In this document: piece by piece, positions 6,738 through 13,707 of the stretch
Layout: every line of letters starts with the position of its first letter
Position numbering within the stretch: position 1 is the first letter of the stretch
Source: DAOPXV01 sp035352535
GTDB lineage: Bacteria; Muiribacteriota; UBA9980
Length of the DNA: 20,557 bases
Assembly: GCA_964545075.1 (NCBI GenBank)
Contig: CAZJFS010000073.1
Location: forward strand, 1 to 20,557
Direction of reading: 5' to 3'
Position numbers and translations under genes: made by a program
The notes under the pieces: model-generated
What the model was told of the DNA's origin: nothing
The model's database searches: none
The model's input: only the letters and a program-made list of their open reading frames with translations

Positions 6738-7328
6738 TTATTTTACGTGGTCCTTCATTTTTTTGCATTGCTGGATCGTCTGCATGGCGACGGGAACAAG
6801 GCCGCCCGTGGGGTTGAATTCGATGACGCGCGTGAATTCCTCGATCGCGTTGTCATAGCGGCCCATGTCTTTATAGACCATGGCGAGGTTATTTCTGCCG
6901 AATACATAATTGGGGGCGAGTTCGAGTACGCGCTGGAAAACGGTTATCGCCTGATCGAAGTGGCCCGCTTCGCGAAGGCAGAGGCCGTAGTTGTTCCAAG
7001 CTTCGAGATTTCCGCTGTCGATCTCGCAGACGAGCTTGAATTCGGAAACCGCGCTTTTAAGGTCGCCTTTTGTTTTGTAGGCGTTTCCAAGGTTGGTGTG
7101 AGCTTCGATATCGCGCGGGTCAATGGCGGCTATTTTTAAAAACATCTCAATGGCTTTATCGATAGTGCCTTTGCGCAGGTAAACCTTTCCCAGATGTCTG
7201 TATGCGTTGATGTGGTTCGGCTCTATCTCAAGGGCCTTCTGGAATTCTGAAATGGCTTCATCGTATTTGCCTTTTTTCTTGTAGTTGAGCCCTGATTCGA
7301 TGAAGTAAGATACCCTTTCACTACTCAT
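6738..7328 (-). CDS. TPR protein with five repeats
   Basis: 196 residues made almost entirely of five 34-residue tetratricopeptide repeats (about residues 4-37, 38-71, 72-105, 106-139, 140-173), each ending in the usual '(A/V).E(I/L)(D/E/A)P'-like turn (ALEIEP, IAAIDP, VCEIDS, VLELAP, VIEFNP). No signal peptide or membrane helix is seen, so it should be a cytoplasmic scaffold binding a partner peptide in its superhelical groove; the partner is unknown. AAAGGTG lies about nine bases before ATG. A good promoter is 202-230 bases upstream, leaving an unusually long leader, and a strong terminator follows, so it is a single-gene unit. Confidence 0.9.
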   Translation of the reverse strand: MSSERVSYFIESGLNYKKKGKYDEAISEFQKALEIEPNHINAYRHLGKVYLRKGTIDKAIEMFLKIAAIDPRDIEAHTNLGNAYKTKGDLKSAVSEFKLVCEIDSGNLEAWNNYGLCLREAGHFDQAITVFQRVLELAPNYVFGRNNLAMVYKDMGRYDNAIEEFTRVIEFNPTGGLVPVAMQTIQQCKKMKDHVK

Positions 7329-7529
7329 AACTAATCACACCTTTCCCAATTAATGTAAGTAAATATATATGGCATCGGTCCGTTAACTTGTTATTGATAA
7401 AAAACTAAAAATACACAAACAGCCGCCTGATTTTCCTTCTTATTTTCAGAAGATCAGTGGCTTTGTATATTCGCGGTCAAATATGTTTTCGTTTGTCTGA
7501 TAAATAGTTTTTCTTCATTTTATAATTTC

Positions 7530-7558
7530 ATTATACCATAATATCTTTAGTTTTTCAA
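7530..7558 (-). promoter_or_regulatory. Promoter of the TPR gene, extended -10 type
   Basis: Minus strand TTGAAA (7553-7558), 17-base spacer, TATAAT (7530-7535) with TGG directly in front (extended -10). The start near 7523 gives a leader of about 195 bases before the TPR gene. The leader is A/T-rich; I see no recognised riboswitch in it, only a 13-codon frame beginning MKKNYLSDKR soon after the promoter. Confidence 0.7.
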
Positions 7559-7578
7559 GGAATCCGGCGTTAAAATTC

Positions 7579-7608
7579 TTGTTTTTATTTATATTTTTAT
7601 GTTATAAT
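7579..7608 (+). promoter_or_regulatory. Promoter of the nifS-mnmA pair
   Basis: TTGTTT (7579-7584), 18-base spacer, TATAAT (7603-7608). Transcription would begin about 7615, only about eight bases before the ATG at 7623, so the mRNA would be nearly leaderless. Confidence 0.6.
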
Positions 7609-7622
7609 TAGCGCGAAATTTT

Positions 7623-8831
7623 ATGGAAAACACGCGTACGGACAGTTTAATTTACTTAGATAACAACGCGACGACGCCGGTTTTGGAAGAAGCCGCCGCC
7701 GCTTTGAACGGCGCCTTGCGTTCGACCTACGGCAATCCGTCGTCTTATCACCGAGCGGGAATGGCGGCCGGGTACGTCATTGAAAAGGCCAGGGCGTCGG
7801 TCGCGCGTTTGATCGGAGCCGCCGCGCCAGAGATCATTTTTACATCCTCAGGTACCGAAGCCAACAATACGGCTATATATGGAACTATCGGGCGGATAAT
7901 GAGTTCTGGCGGAAAAAGCGGCCCGGCCAATATCGTTACGACGGGCGTGGAACATCATTCCGTTTCAAACGCCGTCAAAGCGGTTTGTTCTGGTGGCGGA
8001 ATAAGCGTGAAGCGCGCCGCGATTTCAAGCGAATGCAAACTGGAGCCGGAAGAATTCGAAAGACTTATAGACGAAAACACCGTTCTTGTGAGCGTAATGC
8101 TTGCCAATAACGAGACCGGCGCTATTTTTCCCGTTTCTGAAATTGGCGGCATCTGCGCAAGGCGCGGCGTTTTGTTTCATGTCGACGCGGTTTGCGCGAC
8201 CGGCAAGATAAGATATAGCGTCAAAGACATAAATTGCGATCTTTTATCGATATCCGCGCATAAATTATATGGCCCGAAAGGCGCAGCATGCCTTTATAAA
8301 AAAAGGGGAGTTGAGATAACGCCCCTTTTTCGCGGCGGCCATCAGGAGGCCAATCTGCGCGCGGGTACGGAGAACGTTCCCGCTATAGCCGGATTCGGGG
8401 CGGCCTGCGATTATTTTTTTAATAATATTGAAAGTTCGGCCGCTCATTATTTGAAGCTTAAGGAGCTTTTTTCGGCGGGAATCAAAAAGGCGCTTCCGGG
8501 CGCGACATTGAACTGCTCTTCAGGTGAAGCGCTTCCGAATACGGTTTCCTTGACGCTTGATTTTTGCGATATTCATGAAGTCAACGCATTCATGTTTAAT
8601 ATCGATCTGGCCGGAGTTTGCGTATCGCTTGGCGCGGCCTGCTCGTCTATGGCGAAAGAGCCGTCGGAAGTTTTAACGGCGATGGGCATGAGCGATATCC
8701 GCGCCCATTCTACCGTGCGCGTGTCATTCGGCGTTCAAAACACCGAGGACGAGGTGCTTCGCGCGATCCGTATAATGGAAGAGGCGTACGGGAAGATCAC
8801 GCGGGCGAGGAAATTGCGGGTGCAGGCATGA
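7623..8831 (+). CDS. Cysteine desulfurase, NifS/IscS family, probably dedicated to tRNA thiolation
   Basis: 402 residues, normal for the family. It removes sulfur from cysteine as a persulfide using PLP. Visible landmarks: YLDNNATTP (11-19), SSGTEANN (75-82), the PLP-stacking His in VEHHSVSN (111-116), the Asp of HVDAV (Asp188), the Schiff-base Lys in SAHKLYGPKG (Lys214), the RAGTENV loop (246-252) and the catalytic Cys in GAACSS (Cys340). Unusually, the Gln that normally follows DAV (DAVQA) and touches the PLP ring is Cys191. The stop overlaps the mnmA start in ATGA, so the two are coupled, as with YrvO-MnmA of Bacillus subtilis; this suggests direct sulfur delivery to MnmA rather than Fe-S assembly. 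No Shine-Dalgarno is seen before the ATG. Confidence 0.95.
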   Translation: MENTRTDSLIYLDNNATTPVLEEAAAALNGALRSTYGNPSSYHRAGMAAGYVIEKARASVARLIGAAAPEIIFTSSGTEANNTAIYGTIGRIMSSGGKSGPANIVTTGVEHHSVSNAVKAVCSGGGISVKRAAISSECKLEPEEFERLIDENTVLVSVMLANNETGAIFPVSEIGGICARRGVLFHVDAVCATGKIRYSVKDINCDLLSISAHKLYGPKGAACLYKKRGVEITPLFRGGHQEANLRAGTENVPAIAGFGAACDYFFNNIESSAAHYLKLKELFSAGIKKALPGATLNCSSGEALPNTVSLTLDFCDIHEVNAFMFNIDLAGVCVSLGAACSSMAKEPSEVLTAMGMSDIRAHSTVRVSFGVQNTEDEVLRAIRIMEEAYGKITRARKLRVQA

Positions 8832-9922
8832 AGGAAAAAGTGATAATAGGCTTATCGGGAGGCGTGGATTCGGCAACGGCGGTTCATTTTTTAAACGAGG
8901 CCGGTTACGAGGTCGTCGGCATGACGCTTAAAATGCTTCCGGATAAGATTGAGGCTGCATGTTCGGCGGGCGAAGGGTTCCGCGTCTGCTGCTCGAGGGA
9001 AGCCGTTATGGAAGCCCGCATCTGCGCTATGAAACTCGGGATACCCCATTACGTCGTGAACTGTTCGGCGGATTTTCAATCCGGGATCATAGATTATTTT
9101 ATCAGGGAATATCTGGACGGGAGAACGCCCAATCCCTGCGTTTTTTGTAATCAGAAGATAAAATTTAAATTTATGATGGAATACGCGGAAATGATGGGAG
9201 CGAAATACGTCGCGACAGGCCATTACGCCGATACGGGCTACTCTGAAAAATATTCGCGGACGCTAGTGCGTAAGCCGGCCGACGCTTCGCGCGATCAGTC
9301 ATACATGTTGTGCATGCTGCCTCTGGAATATATTGAAAAAATATTGCTGCCGCTTGGAAGATACACTAAGCCTGAAACGCGCAAAATTGCGGCTGATCTG
9401 GGTCTTATTGTCGCCAATAAACCGGATTCCCAGGAAATATGCTTTATTCCGGACGGCGACTACCAGACTTTTATAAGAAACAGCTCCGGGAGTGCGGAAA
9501 CGGCCATGAAACCAGGAAAGATCGTGGACGCGCGCGGAACGGTCCTGGGTAAACACGCCGGAATAATAAATTATACGGTCGGTCAGCGAAAAGGGCTTGG
9601 CCTTACGTCGAAGGAGCCTCTTTATGTCGTGAAGATCGATGCGCTGAAGAATGAGGTCGTGGTAGGGCTTGAAAGCGAAGCAAAAATATCGCGATTTACG
9701 GTTTGCGGCATGAACTGGTTCGCTGGCGCGCCGCCGGCTGAAGATGACGAATATACCGTCAAGATCAGATATAAACACCGCGGATCGGCCGCGCGCCTGA
9801 AAAAAATCGGCGAAAATGATTTTGAAGCGACCCTTCTTGTTCCCGAAAAGGGCGTGACGCCCGGTCAGATACTTGCCGTTTACGACGGAGACTGGCTTCT
9901 GGGCGGAGCGGTCATCAAATAG
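8828..9922 (+). CDS. mnmA: tRNA-specific 2-thiouridylase MnmA
   Basis: 364 residues, the usual length. MnmA activates U34 of tRNA Lys, Glu and Gln with ATP and adds sulfur to make 2-thiouridine. The PP-loop SGGVDSATA is at residues 10-18; the catalytic Cys of NPCVFCNQKIKF (Cys104) and the persulfide Cys of SQEICFIPDG (Cys205) are both present, as are TGHYA, the DQSYML stretch and YTVGQRKGLGL. The C-terminal beta-barrel (about 280-364) is complete. The frame is open further upstream, but the homology begins at MKEKVIIGLSGG and ATG 8828 overlaps the cysteine desulfurase stop by four bases. The sulfur donor is very probably the gene before it. Confidence 0.96.
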   Translation: MKEKVIIGLSGGVDSATAVHFLNEAGYEVVGMTLKMLPDKIEAACSAGEGFRVCCSREAVMEARICAMKLGIPHYVVNCSADFQSGIIDYFIREYLDGRTPNPCVFCNQKIKFKFMMEYAEMMGAKYVATGHYADTGYSEKYSRTLVRKPADASRDQSYMLCMLPLEYIEKILLPLGRYTKPETRKIAADLGLIVANKPDSQEICFIPDGDYQTFIRNSSGSAETAMKPGKIVDARGTVLGKHAGIINYTVGQRKGLGLTSKEPLYVVKIDALKNEVVVGLESEAKISRFTVCGMNWFAGAPPAEDDEYTVKIRYKHRGSAARLKKIGENDFEATLLVPEKGVTPGQILAVYDGDWLLGGAVIK

Positions 9923-9923
9923 T

Positions 9924-9951
9924 TCTCAACTCTCAACTTTTAACTTTTAAC
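9924..9951. repeat. Four tandem 7-base repeats after mnmA
   Basis: TCTCAAC, TCTCAAC, TTTTAAC, TTTTAAC follow each other without a break just after the mnmA stop, consensus TYTYAAC. Confidence 0.8.
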
Positions 9952-9970
9952 GACAAGGTTGCCAGCGCCA

Positions 9971-9997
9971 AAAAATAAATGGTTCGGATTTATTTTT
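9971..9997. terminator. A/T-only inverted repeat between convergent mnmA and pilT
   Basis: A perfect 10-base inverted repeat, AAAAATAAAT / ATTTATTTTT, around a 7-base loop. It overlaps the pilT stop codon (9990-9992) and lies 48 bases after mnmA. With only A-T pairs it is a weak hairpin, but its place between two convergent genes and flanking T runs suggest a bidirectional terminator. Confidence 0.45.
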
Positions 9998-11054
9998 GCG
10001 TTAATTCCTTCGGGTCCTTTATCTTCGACATGGCCGTCGAATAAGTTATAAGCCCTGATTGATAAAGCGTTTTTATGCTGCGGTCCATCGTCTGCATGCC
10101 GATGTTCTGGCTCGTCTGCATCGTGGAAAATATTCCGGATATCTTATTTTCACGGATCTGATGGCGGATCGGCTGCGCCGCGAGAAGCACTTCTACGGAG
10201 AGAATCCTTCCGCCGCCTACCTTTGGCATTAAAACCTGCGATATGACGCCCTGAAGCGAAGATGACAGCTGGATACGCGCCTGTTCCTGCTGATGCGGCG
10301 GGAAAACGTCGATTATGCGGCTTATGGTCTGGACCGCGTCGGACGTGTGAAGCGTCGCTATGACGAGGTGGCCGGTTTCCGCGGCCATGAGCGTGGCGCT
10401 GATGGTTTCGATGTCGCGCATTTCGCCGACGCCTATTACGTCGGGATTTTGTCTTAATATGTGAATCAGGGCGGACGAGAAGCTTTTCACGTCGGAATAA
10501 ACTTCCTGCTGGACGACTATCGACTTTTTGTGAGAATGGACGTATTCGATAGGGTCTTCGACGGTTATTATCTTGGCGCGCCGCTCCTTGTTTATGAAAT
10601 CGATAATGGCGTTGAACGTGGTCGTTTTGCCGGAACTTGTGGGGCCGGTGATAAGTATTAGTCCGTTAGGCTTTCTGGCCAGGTCCATTACGATTTCCGG
10701 AAGATGGAGCTCCTCGAGCGTTGGAACCGAGCGTGGAACAAGCCTTATGGACGCCTCGACCGTGTTTTTCTGATAATATACGGCTATCCTGAAGCGCCCC
10801 ACTCCTTCCAGGGTCAGCGAAAGATTGAGCTGCCAGTCTTTTTCAAATTTTTCGGCCTGCGTTTCGTTTAGAATGCTGTAAATAAGGGATTTGGTGTCGT
10901 CCGCGCCGAGCGGCTGCGTTTCCATAAAGACGATGTCGCCGTCGATCCGAAGCACCGGCGGTTCGCCTTCGATCAGGTGAAGGTCGGACGCGTTGTGCTC
11001 CTGGGCGATTTTTAAAAGGCTGAGCATTGCCTGTTGCGCTGTTTTATTCGTCAT
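9990..11054 (-). CDS. pilT: Type IV pilus retraction ATPase PilT
   Basis: 354 residues. PilT is a hexameric cytoplasmic ATPase that depolymerises pili and drives twitching motility. Visible: N-terminal PAS-like domain with ASDLHLIEGEPP (22-33), Walker A GPTSSGKT (137-144), the Asp box VEDPIE (165-170), Walker B VIGVGEMRD (206-214), the His box TLHTSDA (234-240), and a C-terminal motif PIRHQIRENKISG corresponding to the AIRNLIRE motif needed for retraction. The three adjacent prepilin genes at 1.4-4 kb could supply minor pilins of the same machine. AAAGGAAG six bases before ATG supports the start. It is the last gene of the seven-gene operon, 13 bases after the signal-peptidase-like gene, a position not typical for pilT (usually alone, with pilU or with yggS). 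Confidence 0.93.
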   Translation of the reverse strand: MTNKTAQQAMLSLLKIAQEHNASDLHLIEGEPPVLRIDGDIVFMETQPLGADDTKSLIYSILNETQAEKFEKDWQLNLSLTLEGVGRFRIAVYYQKNTVEASIRLVPRSVPTLEELHLPEIVMDLARKPNGLILITGPTSSGKTTTFNAIIDFINKERRAKIITVEDPIEYVHSHKKSIVVQQEVYSDVKSFSSALIHILRQNPDVIGVGEMRDIETISATLMAAETGHLVIATLHTSDAVQTISRIIDVFPPHQQEQARIQLSSSLQGVISQVLMPKVGGGRILSVEVLLAAQPIRHQIRENKISGIFSTMQTSQNIGMQTMDRSIKTLYQSGLITYSTAMSKIKDPKELTQK

Positions 11055-11067
11055 TTGTCTTCCTTTC

Positions 11068-12027
11068 TTATTCCAGCTGTCTTCTTCTTGAAAATGGATA
11101 CGTTATTTTGGCGGCTATTCCGACGATATTTTCACGGCGTATGTTTACAAGTTCGAAAAAAGCCCGGGTGCCGTATCTGCCGTTGGCCCCGGTCAGATAA
11201 GAGCTGTTGTCCAGCGTGAATTCCACTTTTTCTATAAAAGCTGAAGCGCCTATGTTGCTTAGCGGGTAAAATTTTCTGTCGAGTTTTTTTTCATTTATGA
11301 ATACGTCGCCGTCCGCGAAACGGACTTTTTCTCCCGGCAGGGCTATTACGCGTTCGAGGGAATTTCCGCCCGCTATAAGATCAGCGGTATTGCCGCGCCT
11401 GAAGAAACGCCCTGAATTGAAAAGAATTATATTTCCTCGTTTTATGGGTTCGTCCGCCCCGAGATTTCTTATCAATATCCTGTCTTCGAGTTCTAAAGTC
11501 GGCGAAAGCATCGAATCGCTGACGCGGATTATATTGTTATAACGGCTTTCGTATATATTGAATATTGAATATAGCACGAACATCATCATCGATATGGTTA
11601 AAAGACTGACTAAAAAAATACTTTCACGCGAATTCCGGCTCGAATTTATTTGGTATTTGGCCCTGTATATGGAGAGCGCGTTGATTATGGAATAAAAATA
11701 GATCGCGGCCGCCGCGCCGAGAAACGGCATATCGATTGAGTAAGTGCCGAAATAAGAATGCGCCATGAAAAGGGAAGCCGCGAAGCCTGCCGCGAAAACC
11801 AGGCCCCTGAAAAATTCTTTCAGTAGAACGATCTGAGCCAGTCCGGGGAAAATGACGCTGAATAATGCCAATTTTAAAAGATCGGTCATATCGGTTATGG
11901 AATAAGATTTTCTTTCTTCTTTTTCGCGGATATCCCTTTCTATCACGTGAGGCGGCAATTCGCGCCCGCAGTCTATACAGGACGGAGAATTGGGAAGTAT
12001 TTCGCTGTGACAGTAGGGGCAATTCAT
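11068..12027 (-). CDS. Zinc-ribbon membrane protein with degenerate signal-peptidase-I domain
   Basis: 319 residues. An N-terminal zinc ribbon (Cys3-X2-Cys6, Cys17-X2-Cys20) is followed by four hydrophobic helices (about 52-69, 72-93, 100-121, 135-156) and then an S26 (signal peptidase I) domain: VSDSMLSPTL (169-178, box B), LERVIALPGEKV (224-235, box D) and YLTGANGRYG (278-286, box E region). Active leader peptidases have a Ser-Lys pair; the Ser (Ser172) is here, but the Lys expected just before RVIALPG is Glu225. Box B also has one extra residue between Met and Pro, and the Asp of the GDNR motif is Ala. I infer it does not cleave signal peptides by the usual mechanism. It sits 4 bases after the DUF2997 gene and 13 before pilT; the start ATG gives the first Cys pair. 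Confidence 0.8.
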   Translation of the reverse strand: MNCPYCHSEILPNSPSCIDCGRELPPHVIERDIREKEERKSYSITDMTDLLKLALFSVIFPGLAQIVLLKEFFRGLVFAAGFAASLFMAHSYFGTYSIDMPFLGAAAAIYFYSIINALSIYRAKYQINSSRNSRESIFLVSLLTISMMMFVLYSIFNIYESRYNNIIRVSDSMLSPTLELEDRILIRNLGADEPIKRGNIILFNSGRFFRRGNTADLIAGGNSLERVIALPGEKVRFADGDVFINEKKLDRKFYPLSNIGASAFIEKVEFTLDNSSYLTGANGRYGTRAFFELVNIRRENIVGIAAKITYPFSRRRQLE

Positions 12028-12031
12028 AAAA

Positions 12032-12235
12032 CTATTTTTTCCCTTCTACGCGCGTGTCGATCCTCGGTTCCGGCTGATAATATTCGGATGTTTTAGACTC
12101 GCTTTTGACCTCTCCGACGATATCCTTCAGTATTTTTCCGATCTCTGCGCAGCCTTTTCCGGGTATGCCTTTAATGTGCGCTTTCACTTCGCCCGTTTCG
12201 GTTATCTCGATGTCAATTTCGTGTTTTGGTGTCAT
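12032..12235 (-). CDS. DUF2997-like small protein
   Basis: 67 residues. The pattern EIDIEITETGEVKAHIKG, then GIPGKGCAEIGKILKDIVGEV and a Tyr-rich end (SEYYQPEP), fits the DUF2997 family: two beta strands, one conserved Cys (Cys29), a helix, and a short tail. Members lie beside DUF1257 (Ycf35) genes in cyanobacteria and other bacteria, and their function is unknown; a role in a small complex with Ycf35 and the AAA protein is inferred from linkage. Here it is parted from the DUF1257 gene by a TPR gene, whose last 23 bases it overlaps. GGAGGT seven bases before ATG gives a strong start. The next gene follows after four bases. Confidence 0.8.
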   Translation of the reverse strand: MTPKHEIDIEITETGEVKAHIKGIPGKGCAEIGKILKDIVGEVKSESKTSEYYQPEPRIDTRVEGKK

Positions 12236-13145
12236 TTTTCTGACCTCCTATGCTGAAAAATCTTGAGATATTTCTGAACATTTTTATTAAAAACGCGTTC
12301 TGTCCGGCTACGCGGCTGACGCCGTCCTGGGATGATCCGCAGGAAGGAGACATTTCAAGCGCCAGCCTGTAATAAAACTCGGCTTCCTCGAAAAATTCGA
12401 GCTTTTCGTTCACGGCGCCGAGTTTATCGTATATAAAGAAATTACAGAGCCCCGCCTGTAAAGCTTTTTTGAAATAAGAAAGCGCCTGGGGAAATCTTTT
12501 GGCCCGATACAGCGCCATCGCTATCTCGAAATCGAAATATTTTGCGGTCGCGGCGTTCTTGAATTTTGAAGCGCTGTTAAAACATACGAAAGCGGTATTA
12601 TGGTTTTCCGAGCGAAGAAGTATCTCGCCGCGCGAATACCAGACGAAGTAGTTGGGTTTGTTCTTCGCCACGGCGCCGTCGGAATACGCCAGAGCGCTTT
12701 CGAGGTTGTTGTTCAGGGCCGTGGCGAGAGCCAGAAGGCCCTCGATATCGGCTGACGAACCGAAGAACTCAAAAGCGCGTTTCGCCCAGGTAAGAGCGTC
12801 TTCGAACTTTTCAAGATGTATCTGGCTTATTATCTGATAGGCCCAGGCCTCTTCGTCCTTGTTGTTTTCGGAAAGGCATTTTGAAAAATTGAACATCGCC
12901 TTTTCGAAGTCGCCGGCGACATAGTATTTGAATGCTTCCTGCTTGAAATAACCCGCGTCGAAAACGCTGTCGTCGATCTCGTTCGTTTTTCCGAATTTCG
13001 AGATCAACTGGCCGTCCGAAACCGCCGGTGCGCTTTCATCTGATTTATCGAAAGCGCCCGATTTGCGGCCGTGTTTTATGTCCTTTTTCTCTTCGGGGGC
13101 TCCGCTTTTGGCGGGATCCACCTCGAGCCATTTGAATCTTCCCAA
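12213..13145 (-). CDS. TPR protein of the Ycf46/Ycf35 operon
   Basis: 310 residues. Residues 1-60 are charged and low-complexity; from about 64 to 270 the protein is a series of TPR-like helix pairs (EAFKYYVAGDFEKAMFNFSK, KFEDALTWAKRAFEFF, ALYRAKRFPQALSYFKKAL, KLEFFEEAEFYYRLALEMSP). There is no signal peptide, so it is probably a cytoplasmic adaptor. The start is a TTG at 13145, with AAGGA about 9 bases before it; the N-terminus then reads MGRFKWLEVD. Placed between the DUF1257 and DUF2997 genes (18-base gap before, 23-base overlap after), it is likely to act with them. A homologous repeat protein partner cannot be named. Confidence 0.8.
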   Translation of the reverse strand: MGRFKWLEVDPAKSGAPEEKKDIKHGRKSGAFDKSDESAPAVSDGQLISKFGKTNEIDDSVFDAGYFKQEAFKYYVAGDFEKAMFNFSKCLSENNKDEEAWAYQIISQIHLEKFEDALTWAKRAFEFFGSSADIEGLLALATALNNNLESALAYSDGAVAKNKPNYFVWYSRGEILLRSENHNTAFVCFNSASKFKNAATAKYFDFEIAMALYRAKRFPQALSYFKKALQAGLCNFFIYDKLGAVNEKLEFFEEAEFYYRLALEMSPSCGSSQDGVSRVAGQNAFLIKMFRNISRFFSIGGQKNDTKTRN

Positions 13146-13163
13146 TTCAGTTCGTCCTTATTG

Positions 13164-13655
13164 CTATTTCCATTTTCTTACGCTCAGTTTTATCGTGTTG
13201 TTTTCGCTCGCCTCGTCGGTTACGATATTGTAACCCTTCTGGGAGAGTTCGGTCTTCAGCTTGTTGTAGACGTAAGTTTGCGTGACCTTATTGATAAGTT
13301 TTTTCGCTTCGGCTTCGAGAGTTTTTTTTGCGACGCGCTTTCCGCCTGAGCCTTTAACCCGGCAGGAACACGTACCGCGGGCGTCCTTGATGAAGGTGAT
13401 GTCGTAATTTCCGTTGGTGAAATTAAGCGAATCGCCGTCCTTCATCGTGGCCACGATCTTCGAAGTGGATTCGACGGGAACTTCGCAGACATCTTCGGAA
13501 GTTTGGATATCCGATTTTAGCGTTACCGTTTCCTGGGCGTTAAGCTCGGTCATGAGACGGTATCCCATTGAAACGGCGACTCCCGATACCAGCGTAGCGT
13601 AGGCGGGCCACGCGACCCCGGTGACTATGGGCAGTAACAGTAATACGGTTGACAT
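13164..13655 (-). CDS. Membrane-anchored Ycf35/DUF1257-like protein
   Basis: 163 residues. The C-terminal half matches DUF1257 (Ycf35): GNYDITFIKDARGTCSC, then KKLINKVTQTYVYNKLKTEL and GYNIVTDEASENNTIKLSVR ending in the near-universal KW, which corresponds to 'F.n..tQ.Ya...v...l..qGf.v.eE...d..i.l.vRrW'. The N-terminus differs from usual members (which start MSHF..ikt): residues 4-30 are hydrophobic (LLLLPIVTGVAWPAYATLVS) and should form a membrane anchor. The paired Cys96-Cys98 are notable. Function is unknown. GGAGGG six bases before ATG supports the start. It lies 52 bases after the AAA gene, the same pairing known elsewhere. Confidence 0.8.
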   Translation of the reverse strand: MSTVLLLLPIVTGVAWPAYATLVSGVAVSMGYRLMTELNAQETVTLKSDIQTSEDVCEVPVESTSKIVATMKDGDSLNFTNGNYDITFIKDARGTCSCRVKGSGGKRVAKKTLEAEAKKLINKVTQTYVYNKLKTELSQKGYNIVTDEASENNTIKLSVRKWK

Positions 13656-13707
13656 GAAAGGCCCTCCACGGATATAATTTTATATATGAAATTCGTTTGA
13701 ATACCTT

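Noticed and set aside
7329..7523. Riboswitch or leader peptide in the long TPR leader
   Set aside because: No known riboswitch core is seen, and the 13-codon frame has no ribosome site.
8618..8827. An in-frame upstream extension of mnmA
   Set aside because: It lies inside the cysteine desulfurase gene in another frame, has no similarity to MnmA, and the ATG at 8828 fits both homology and the ATGA overlap.
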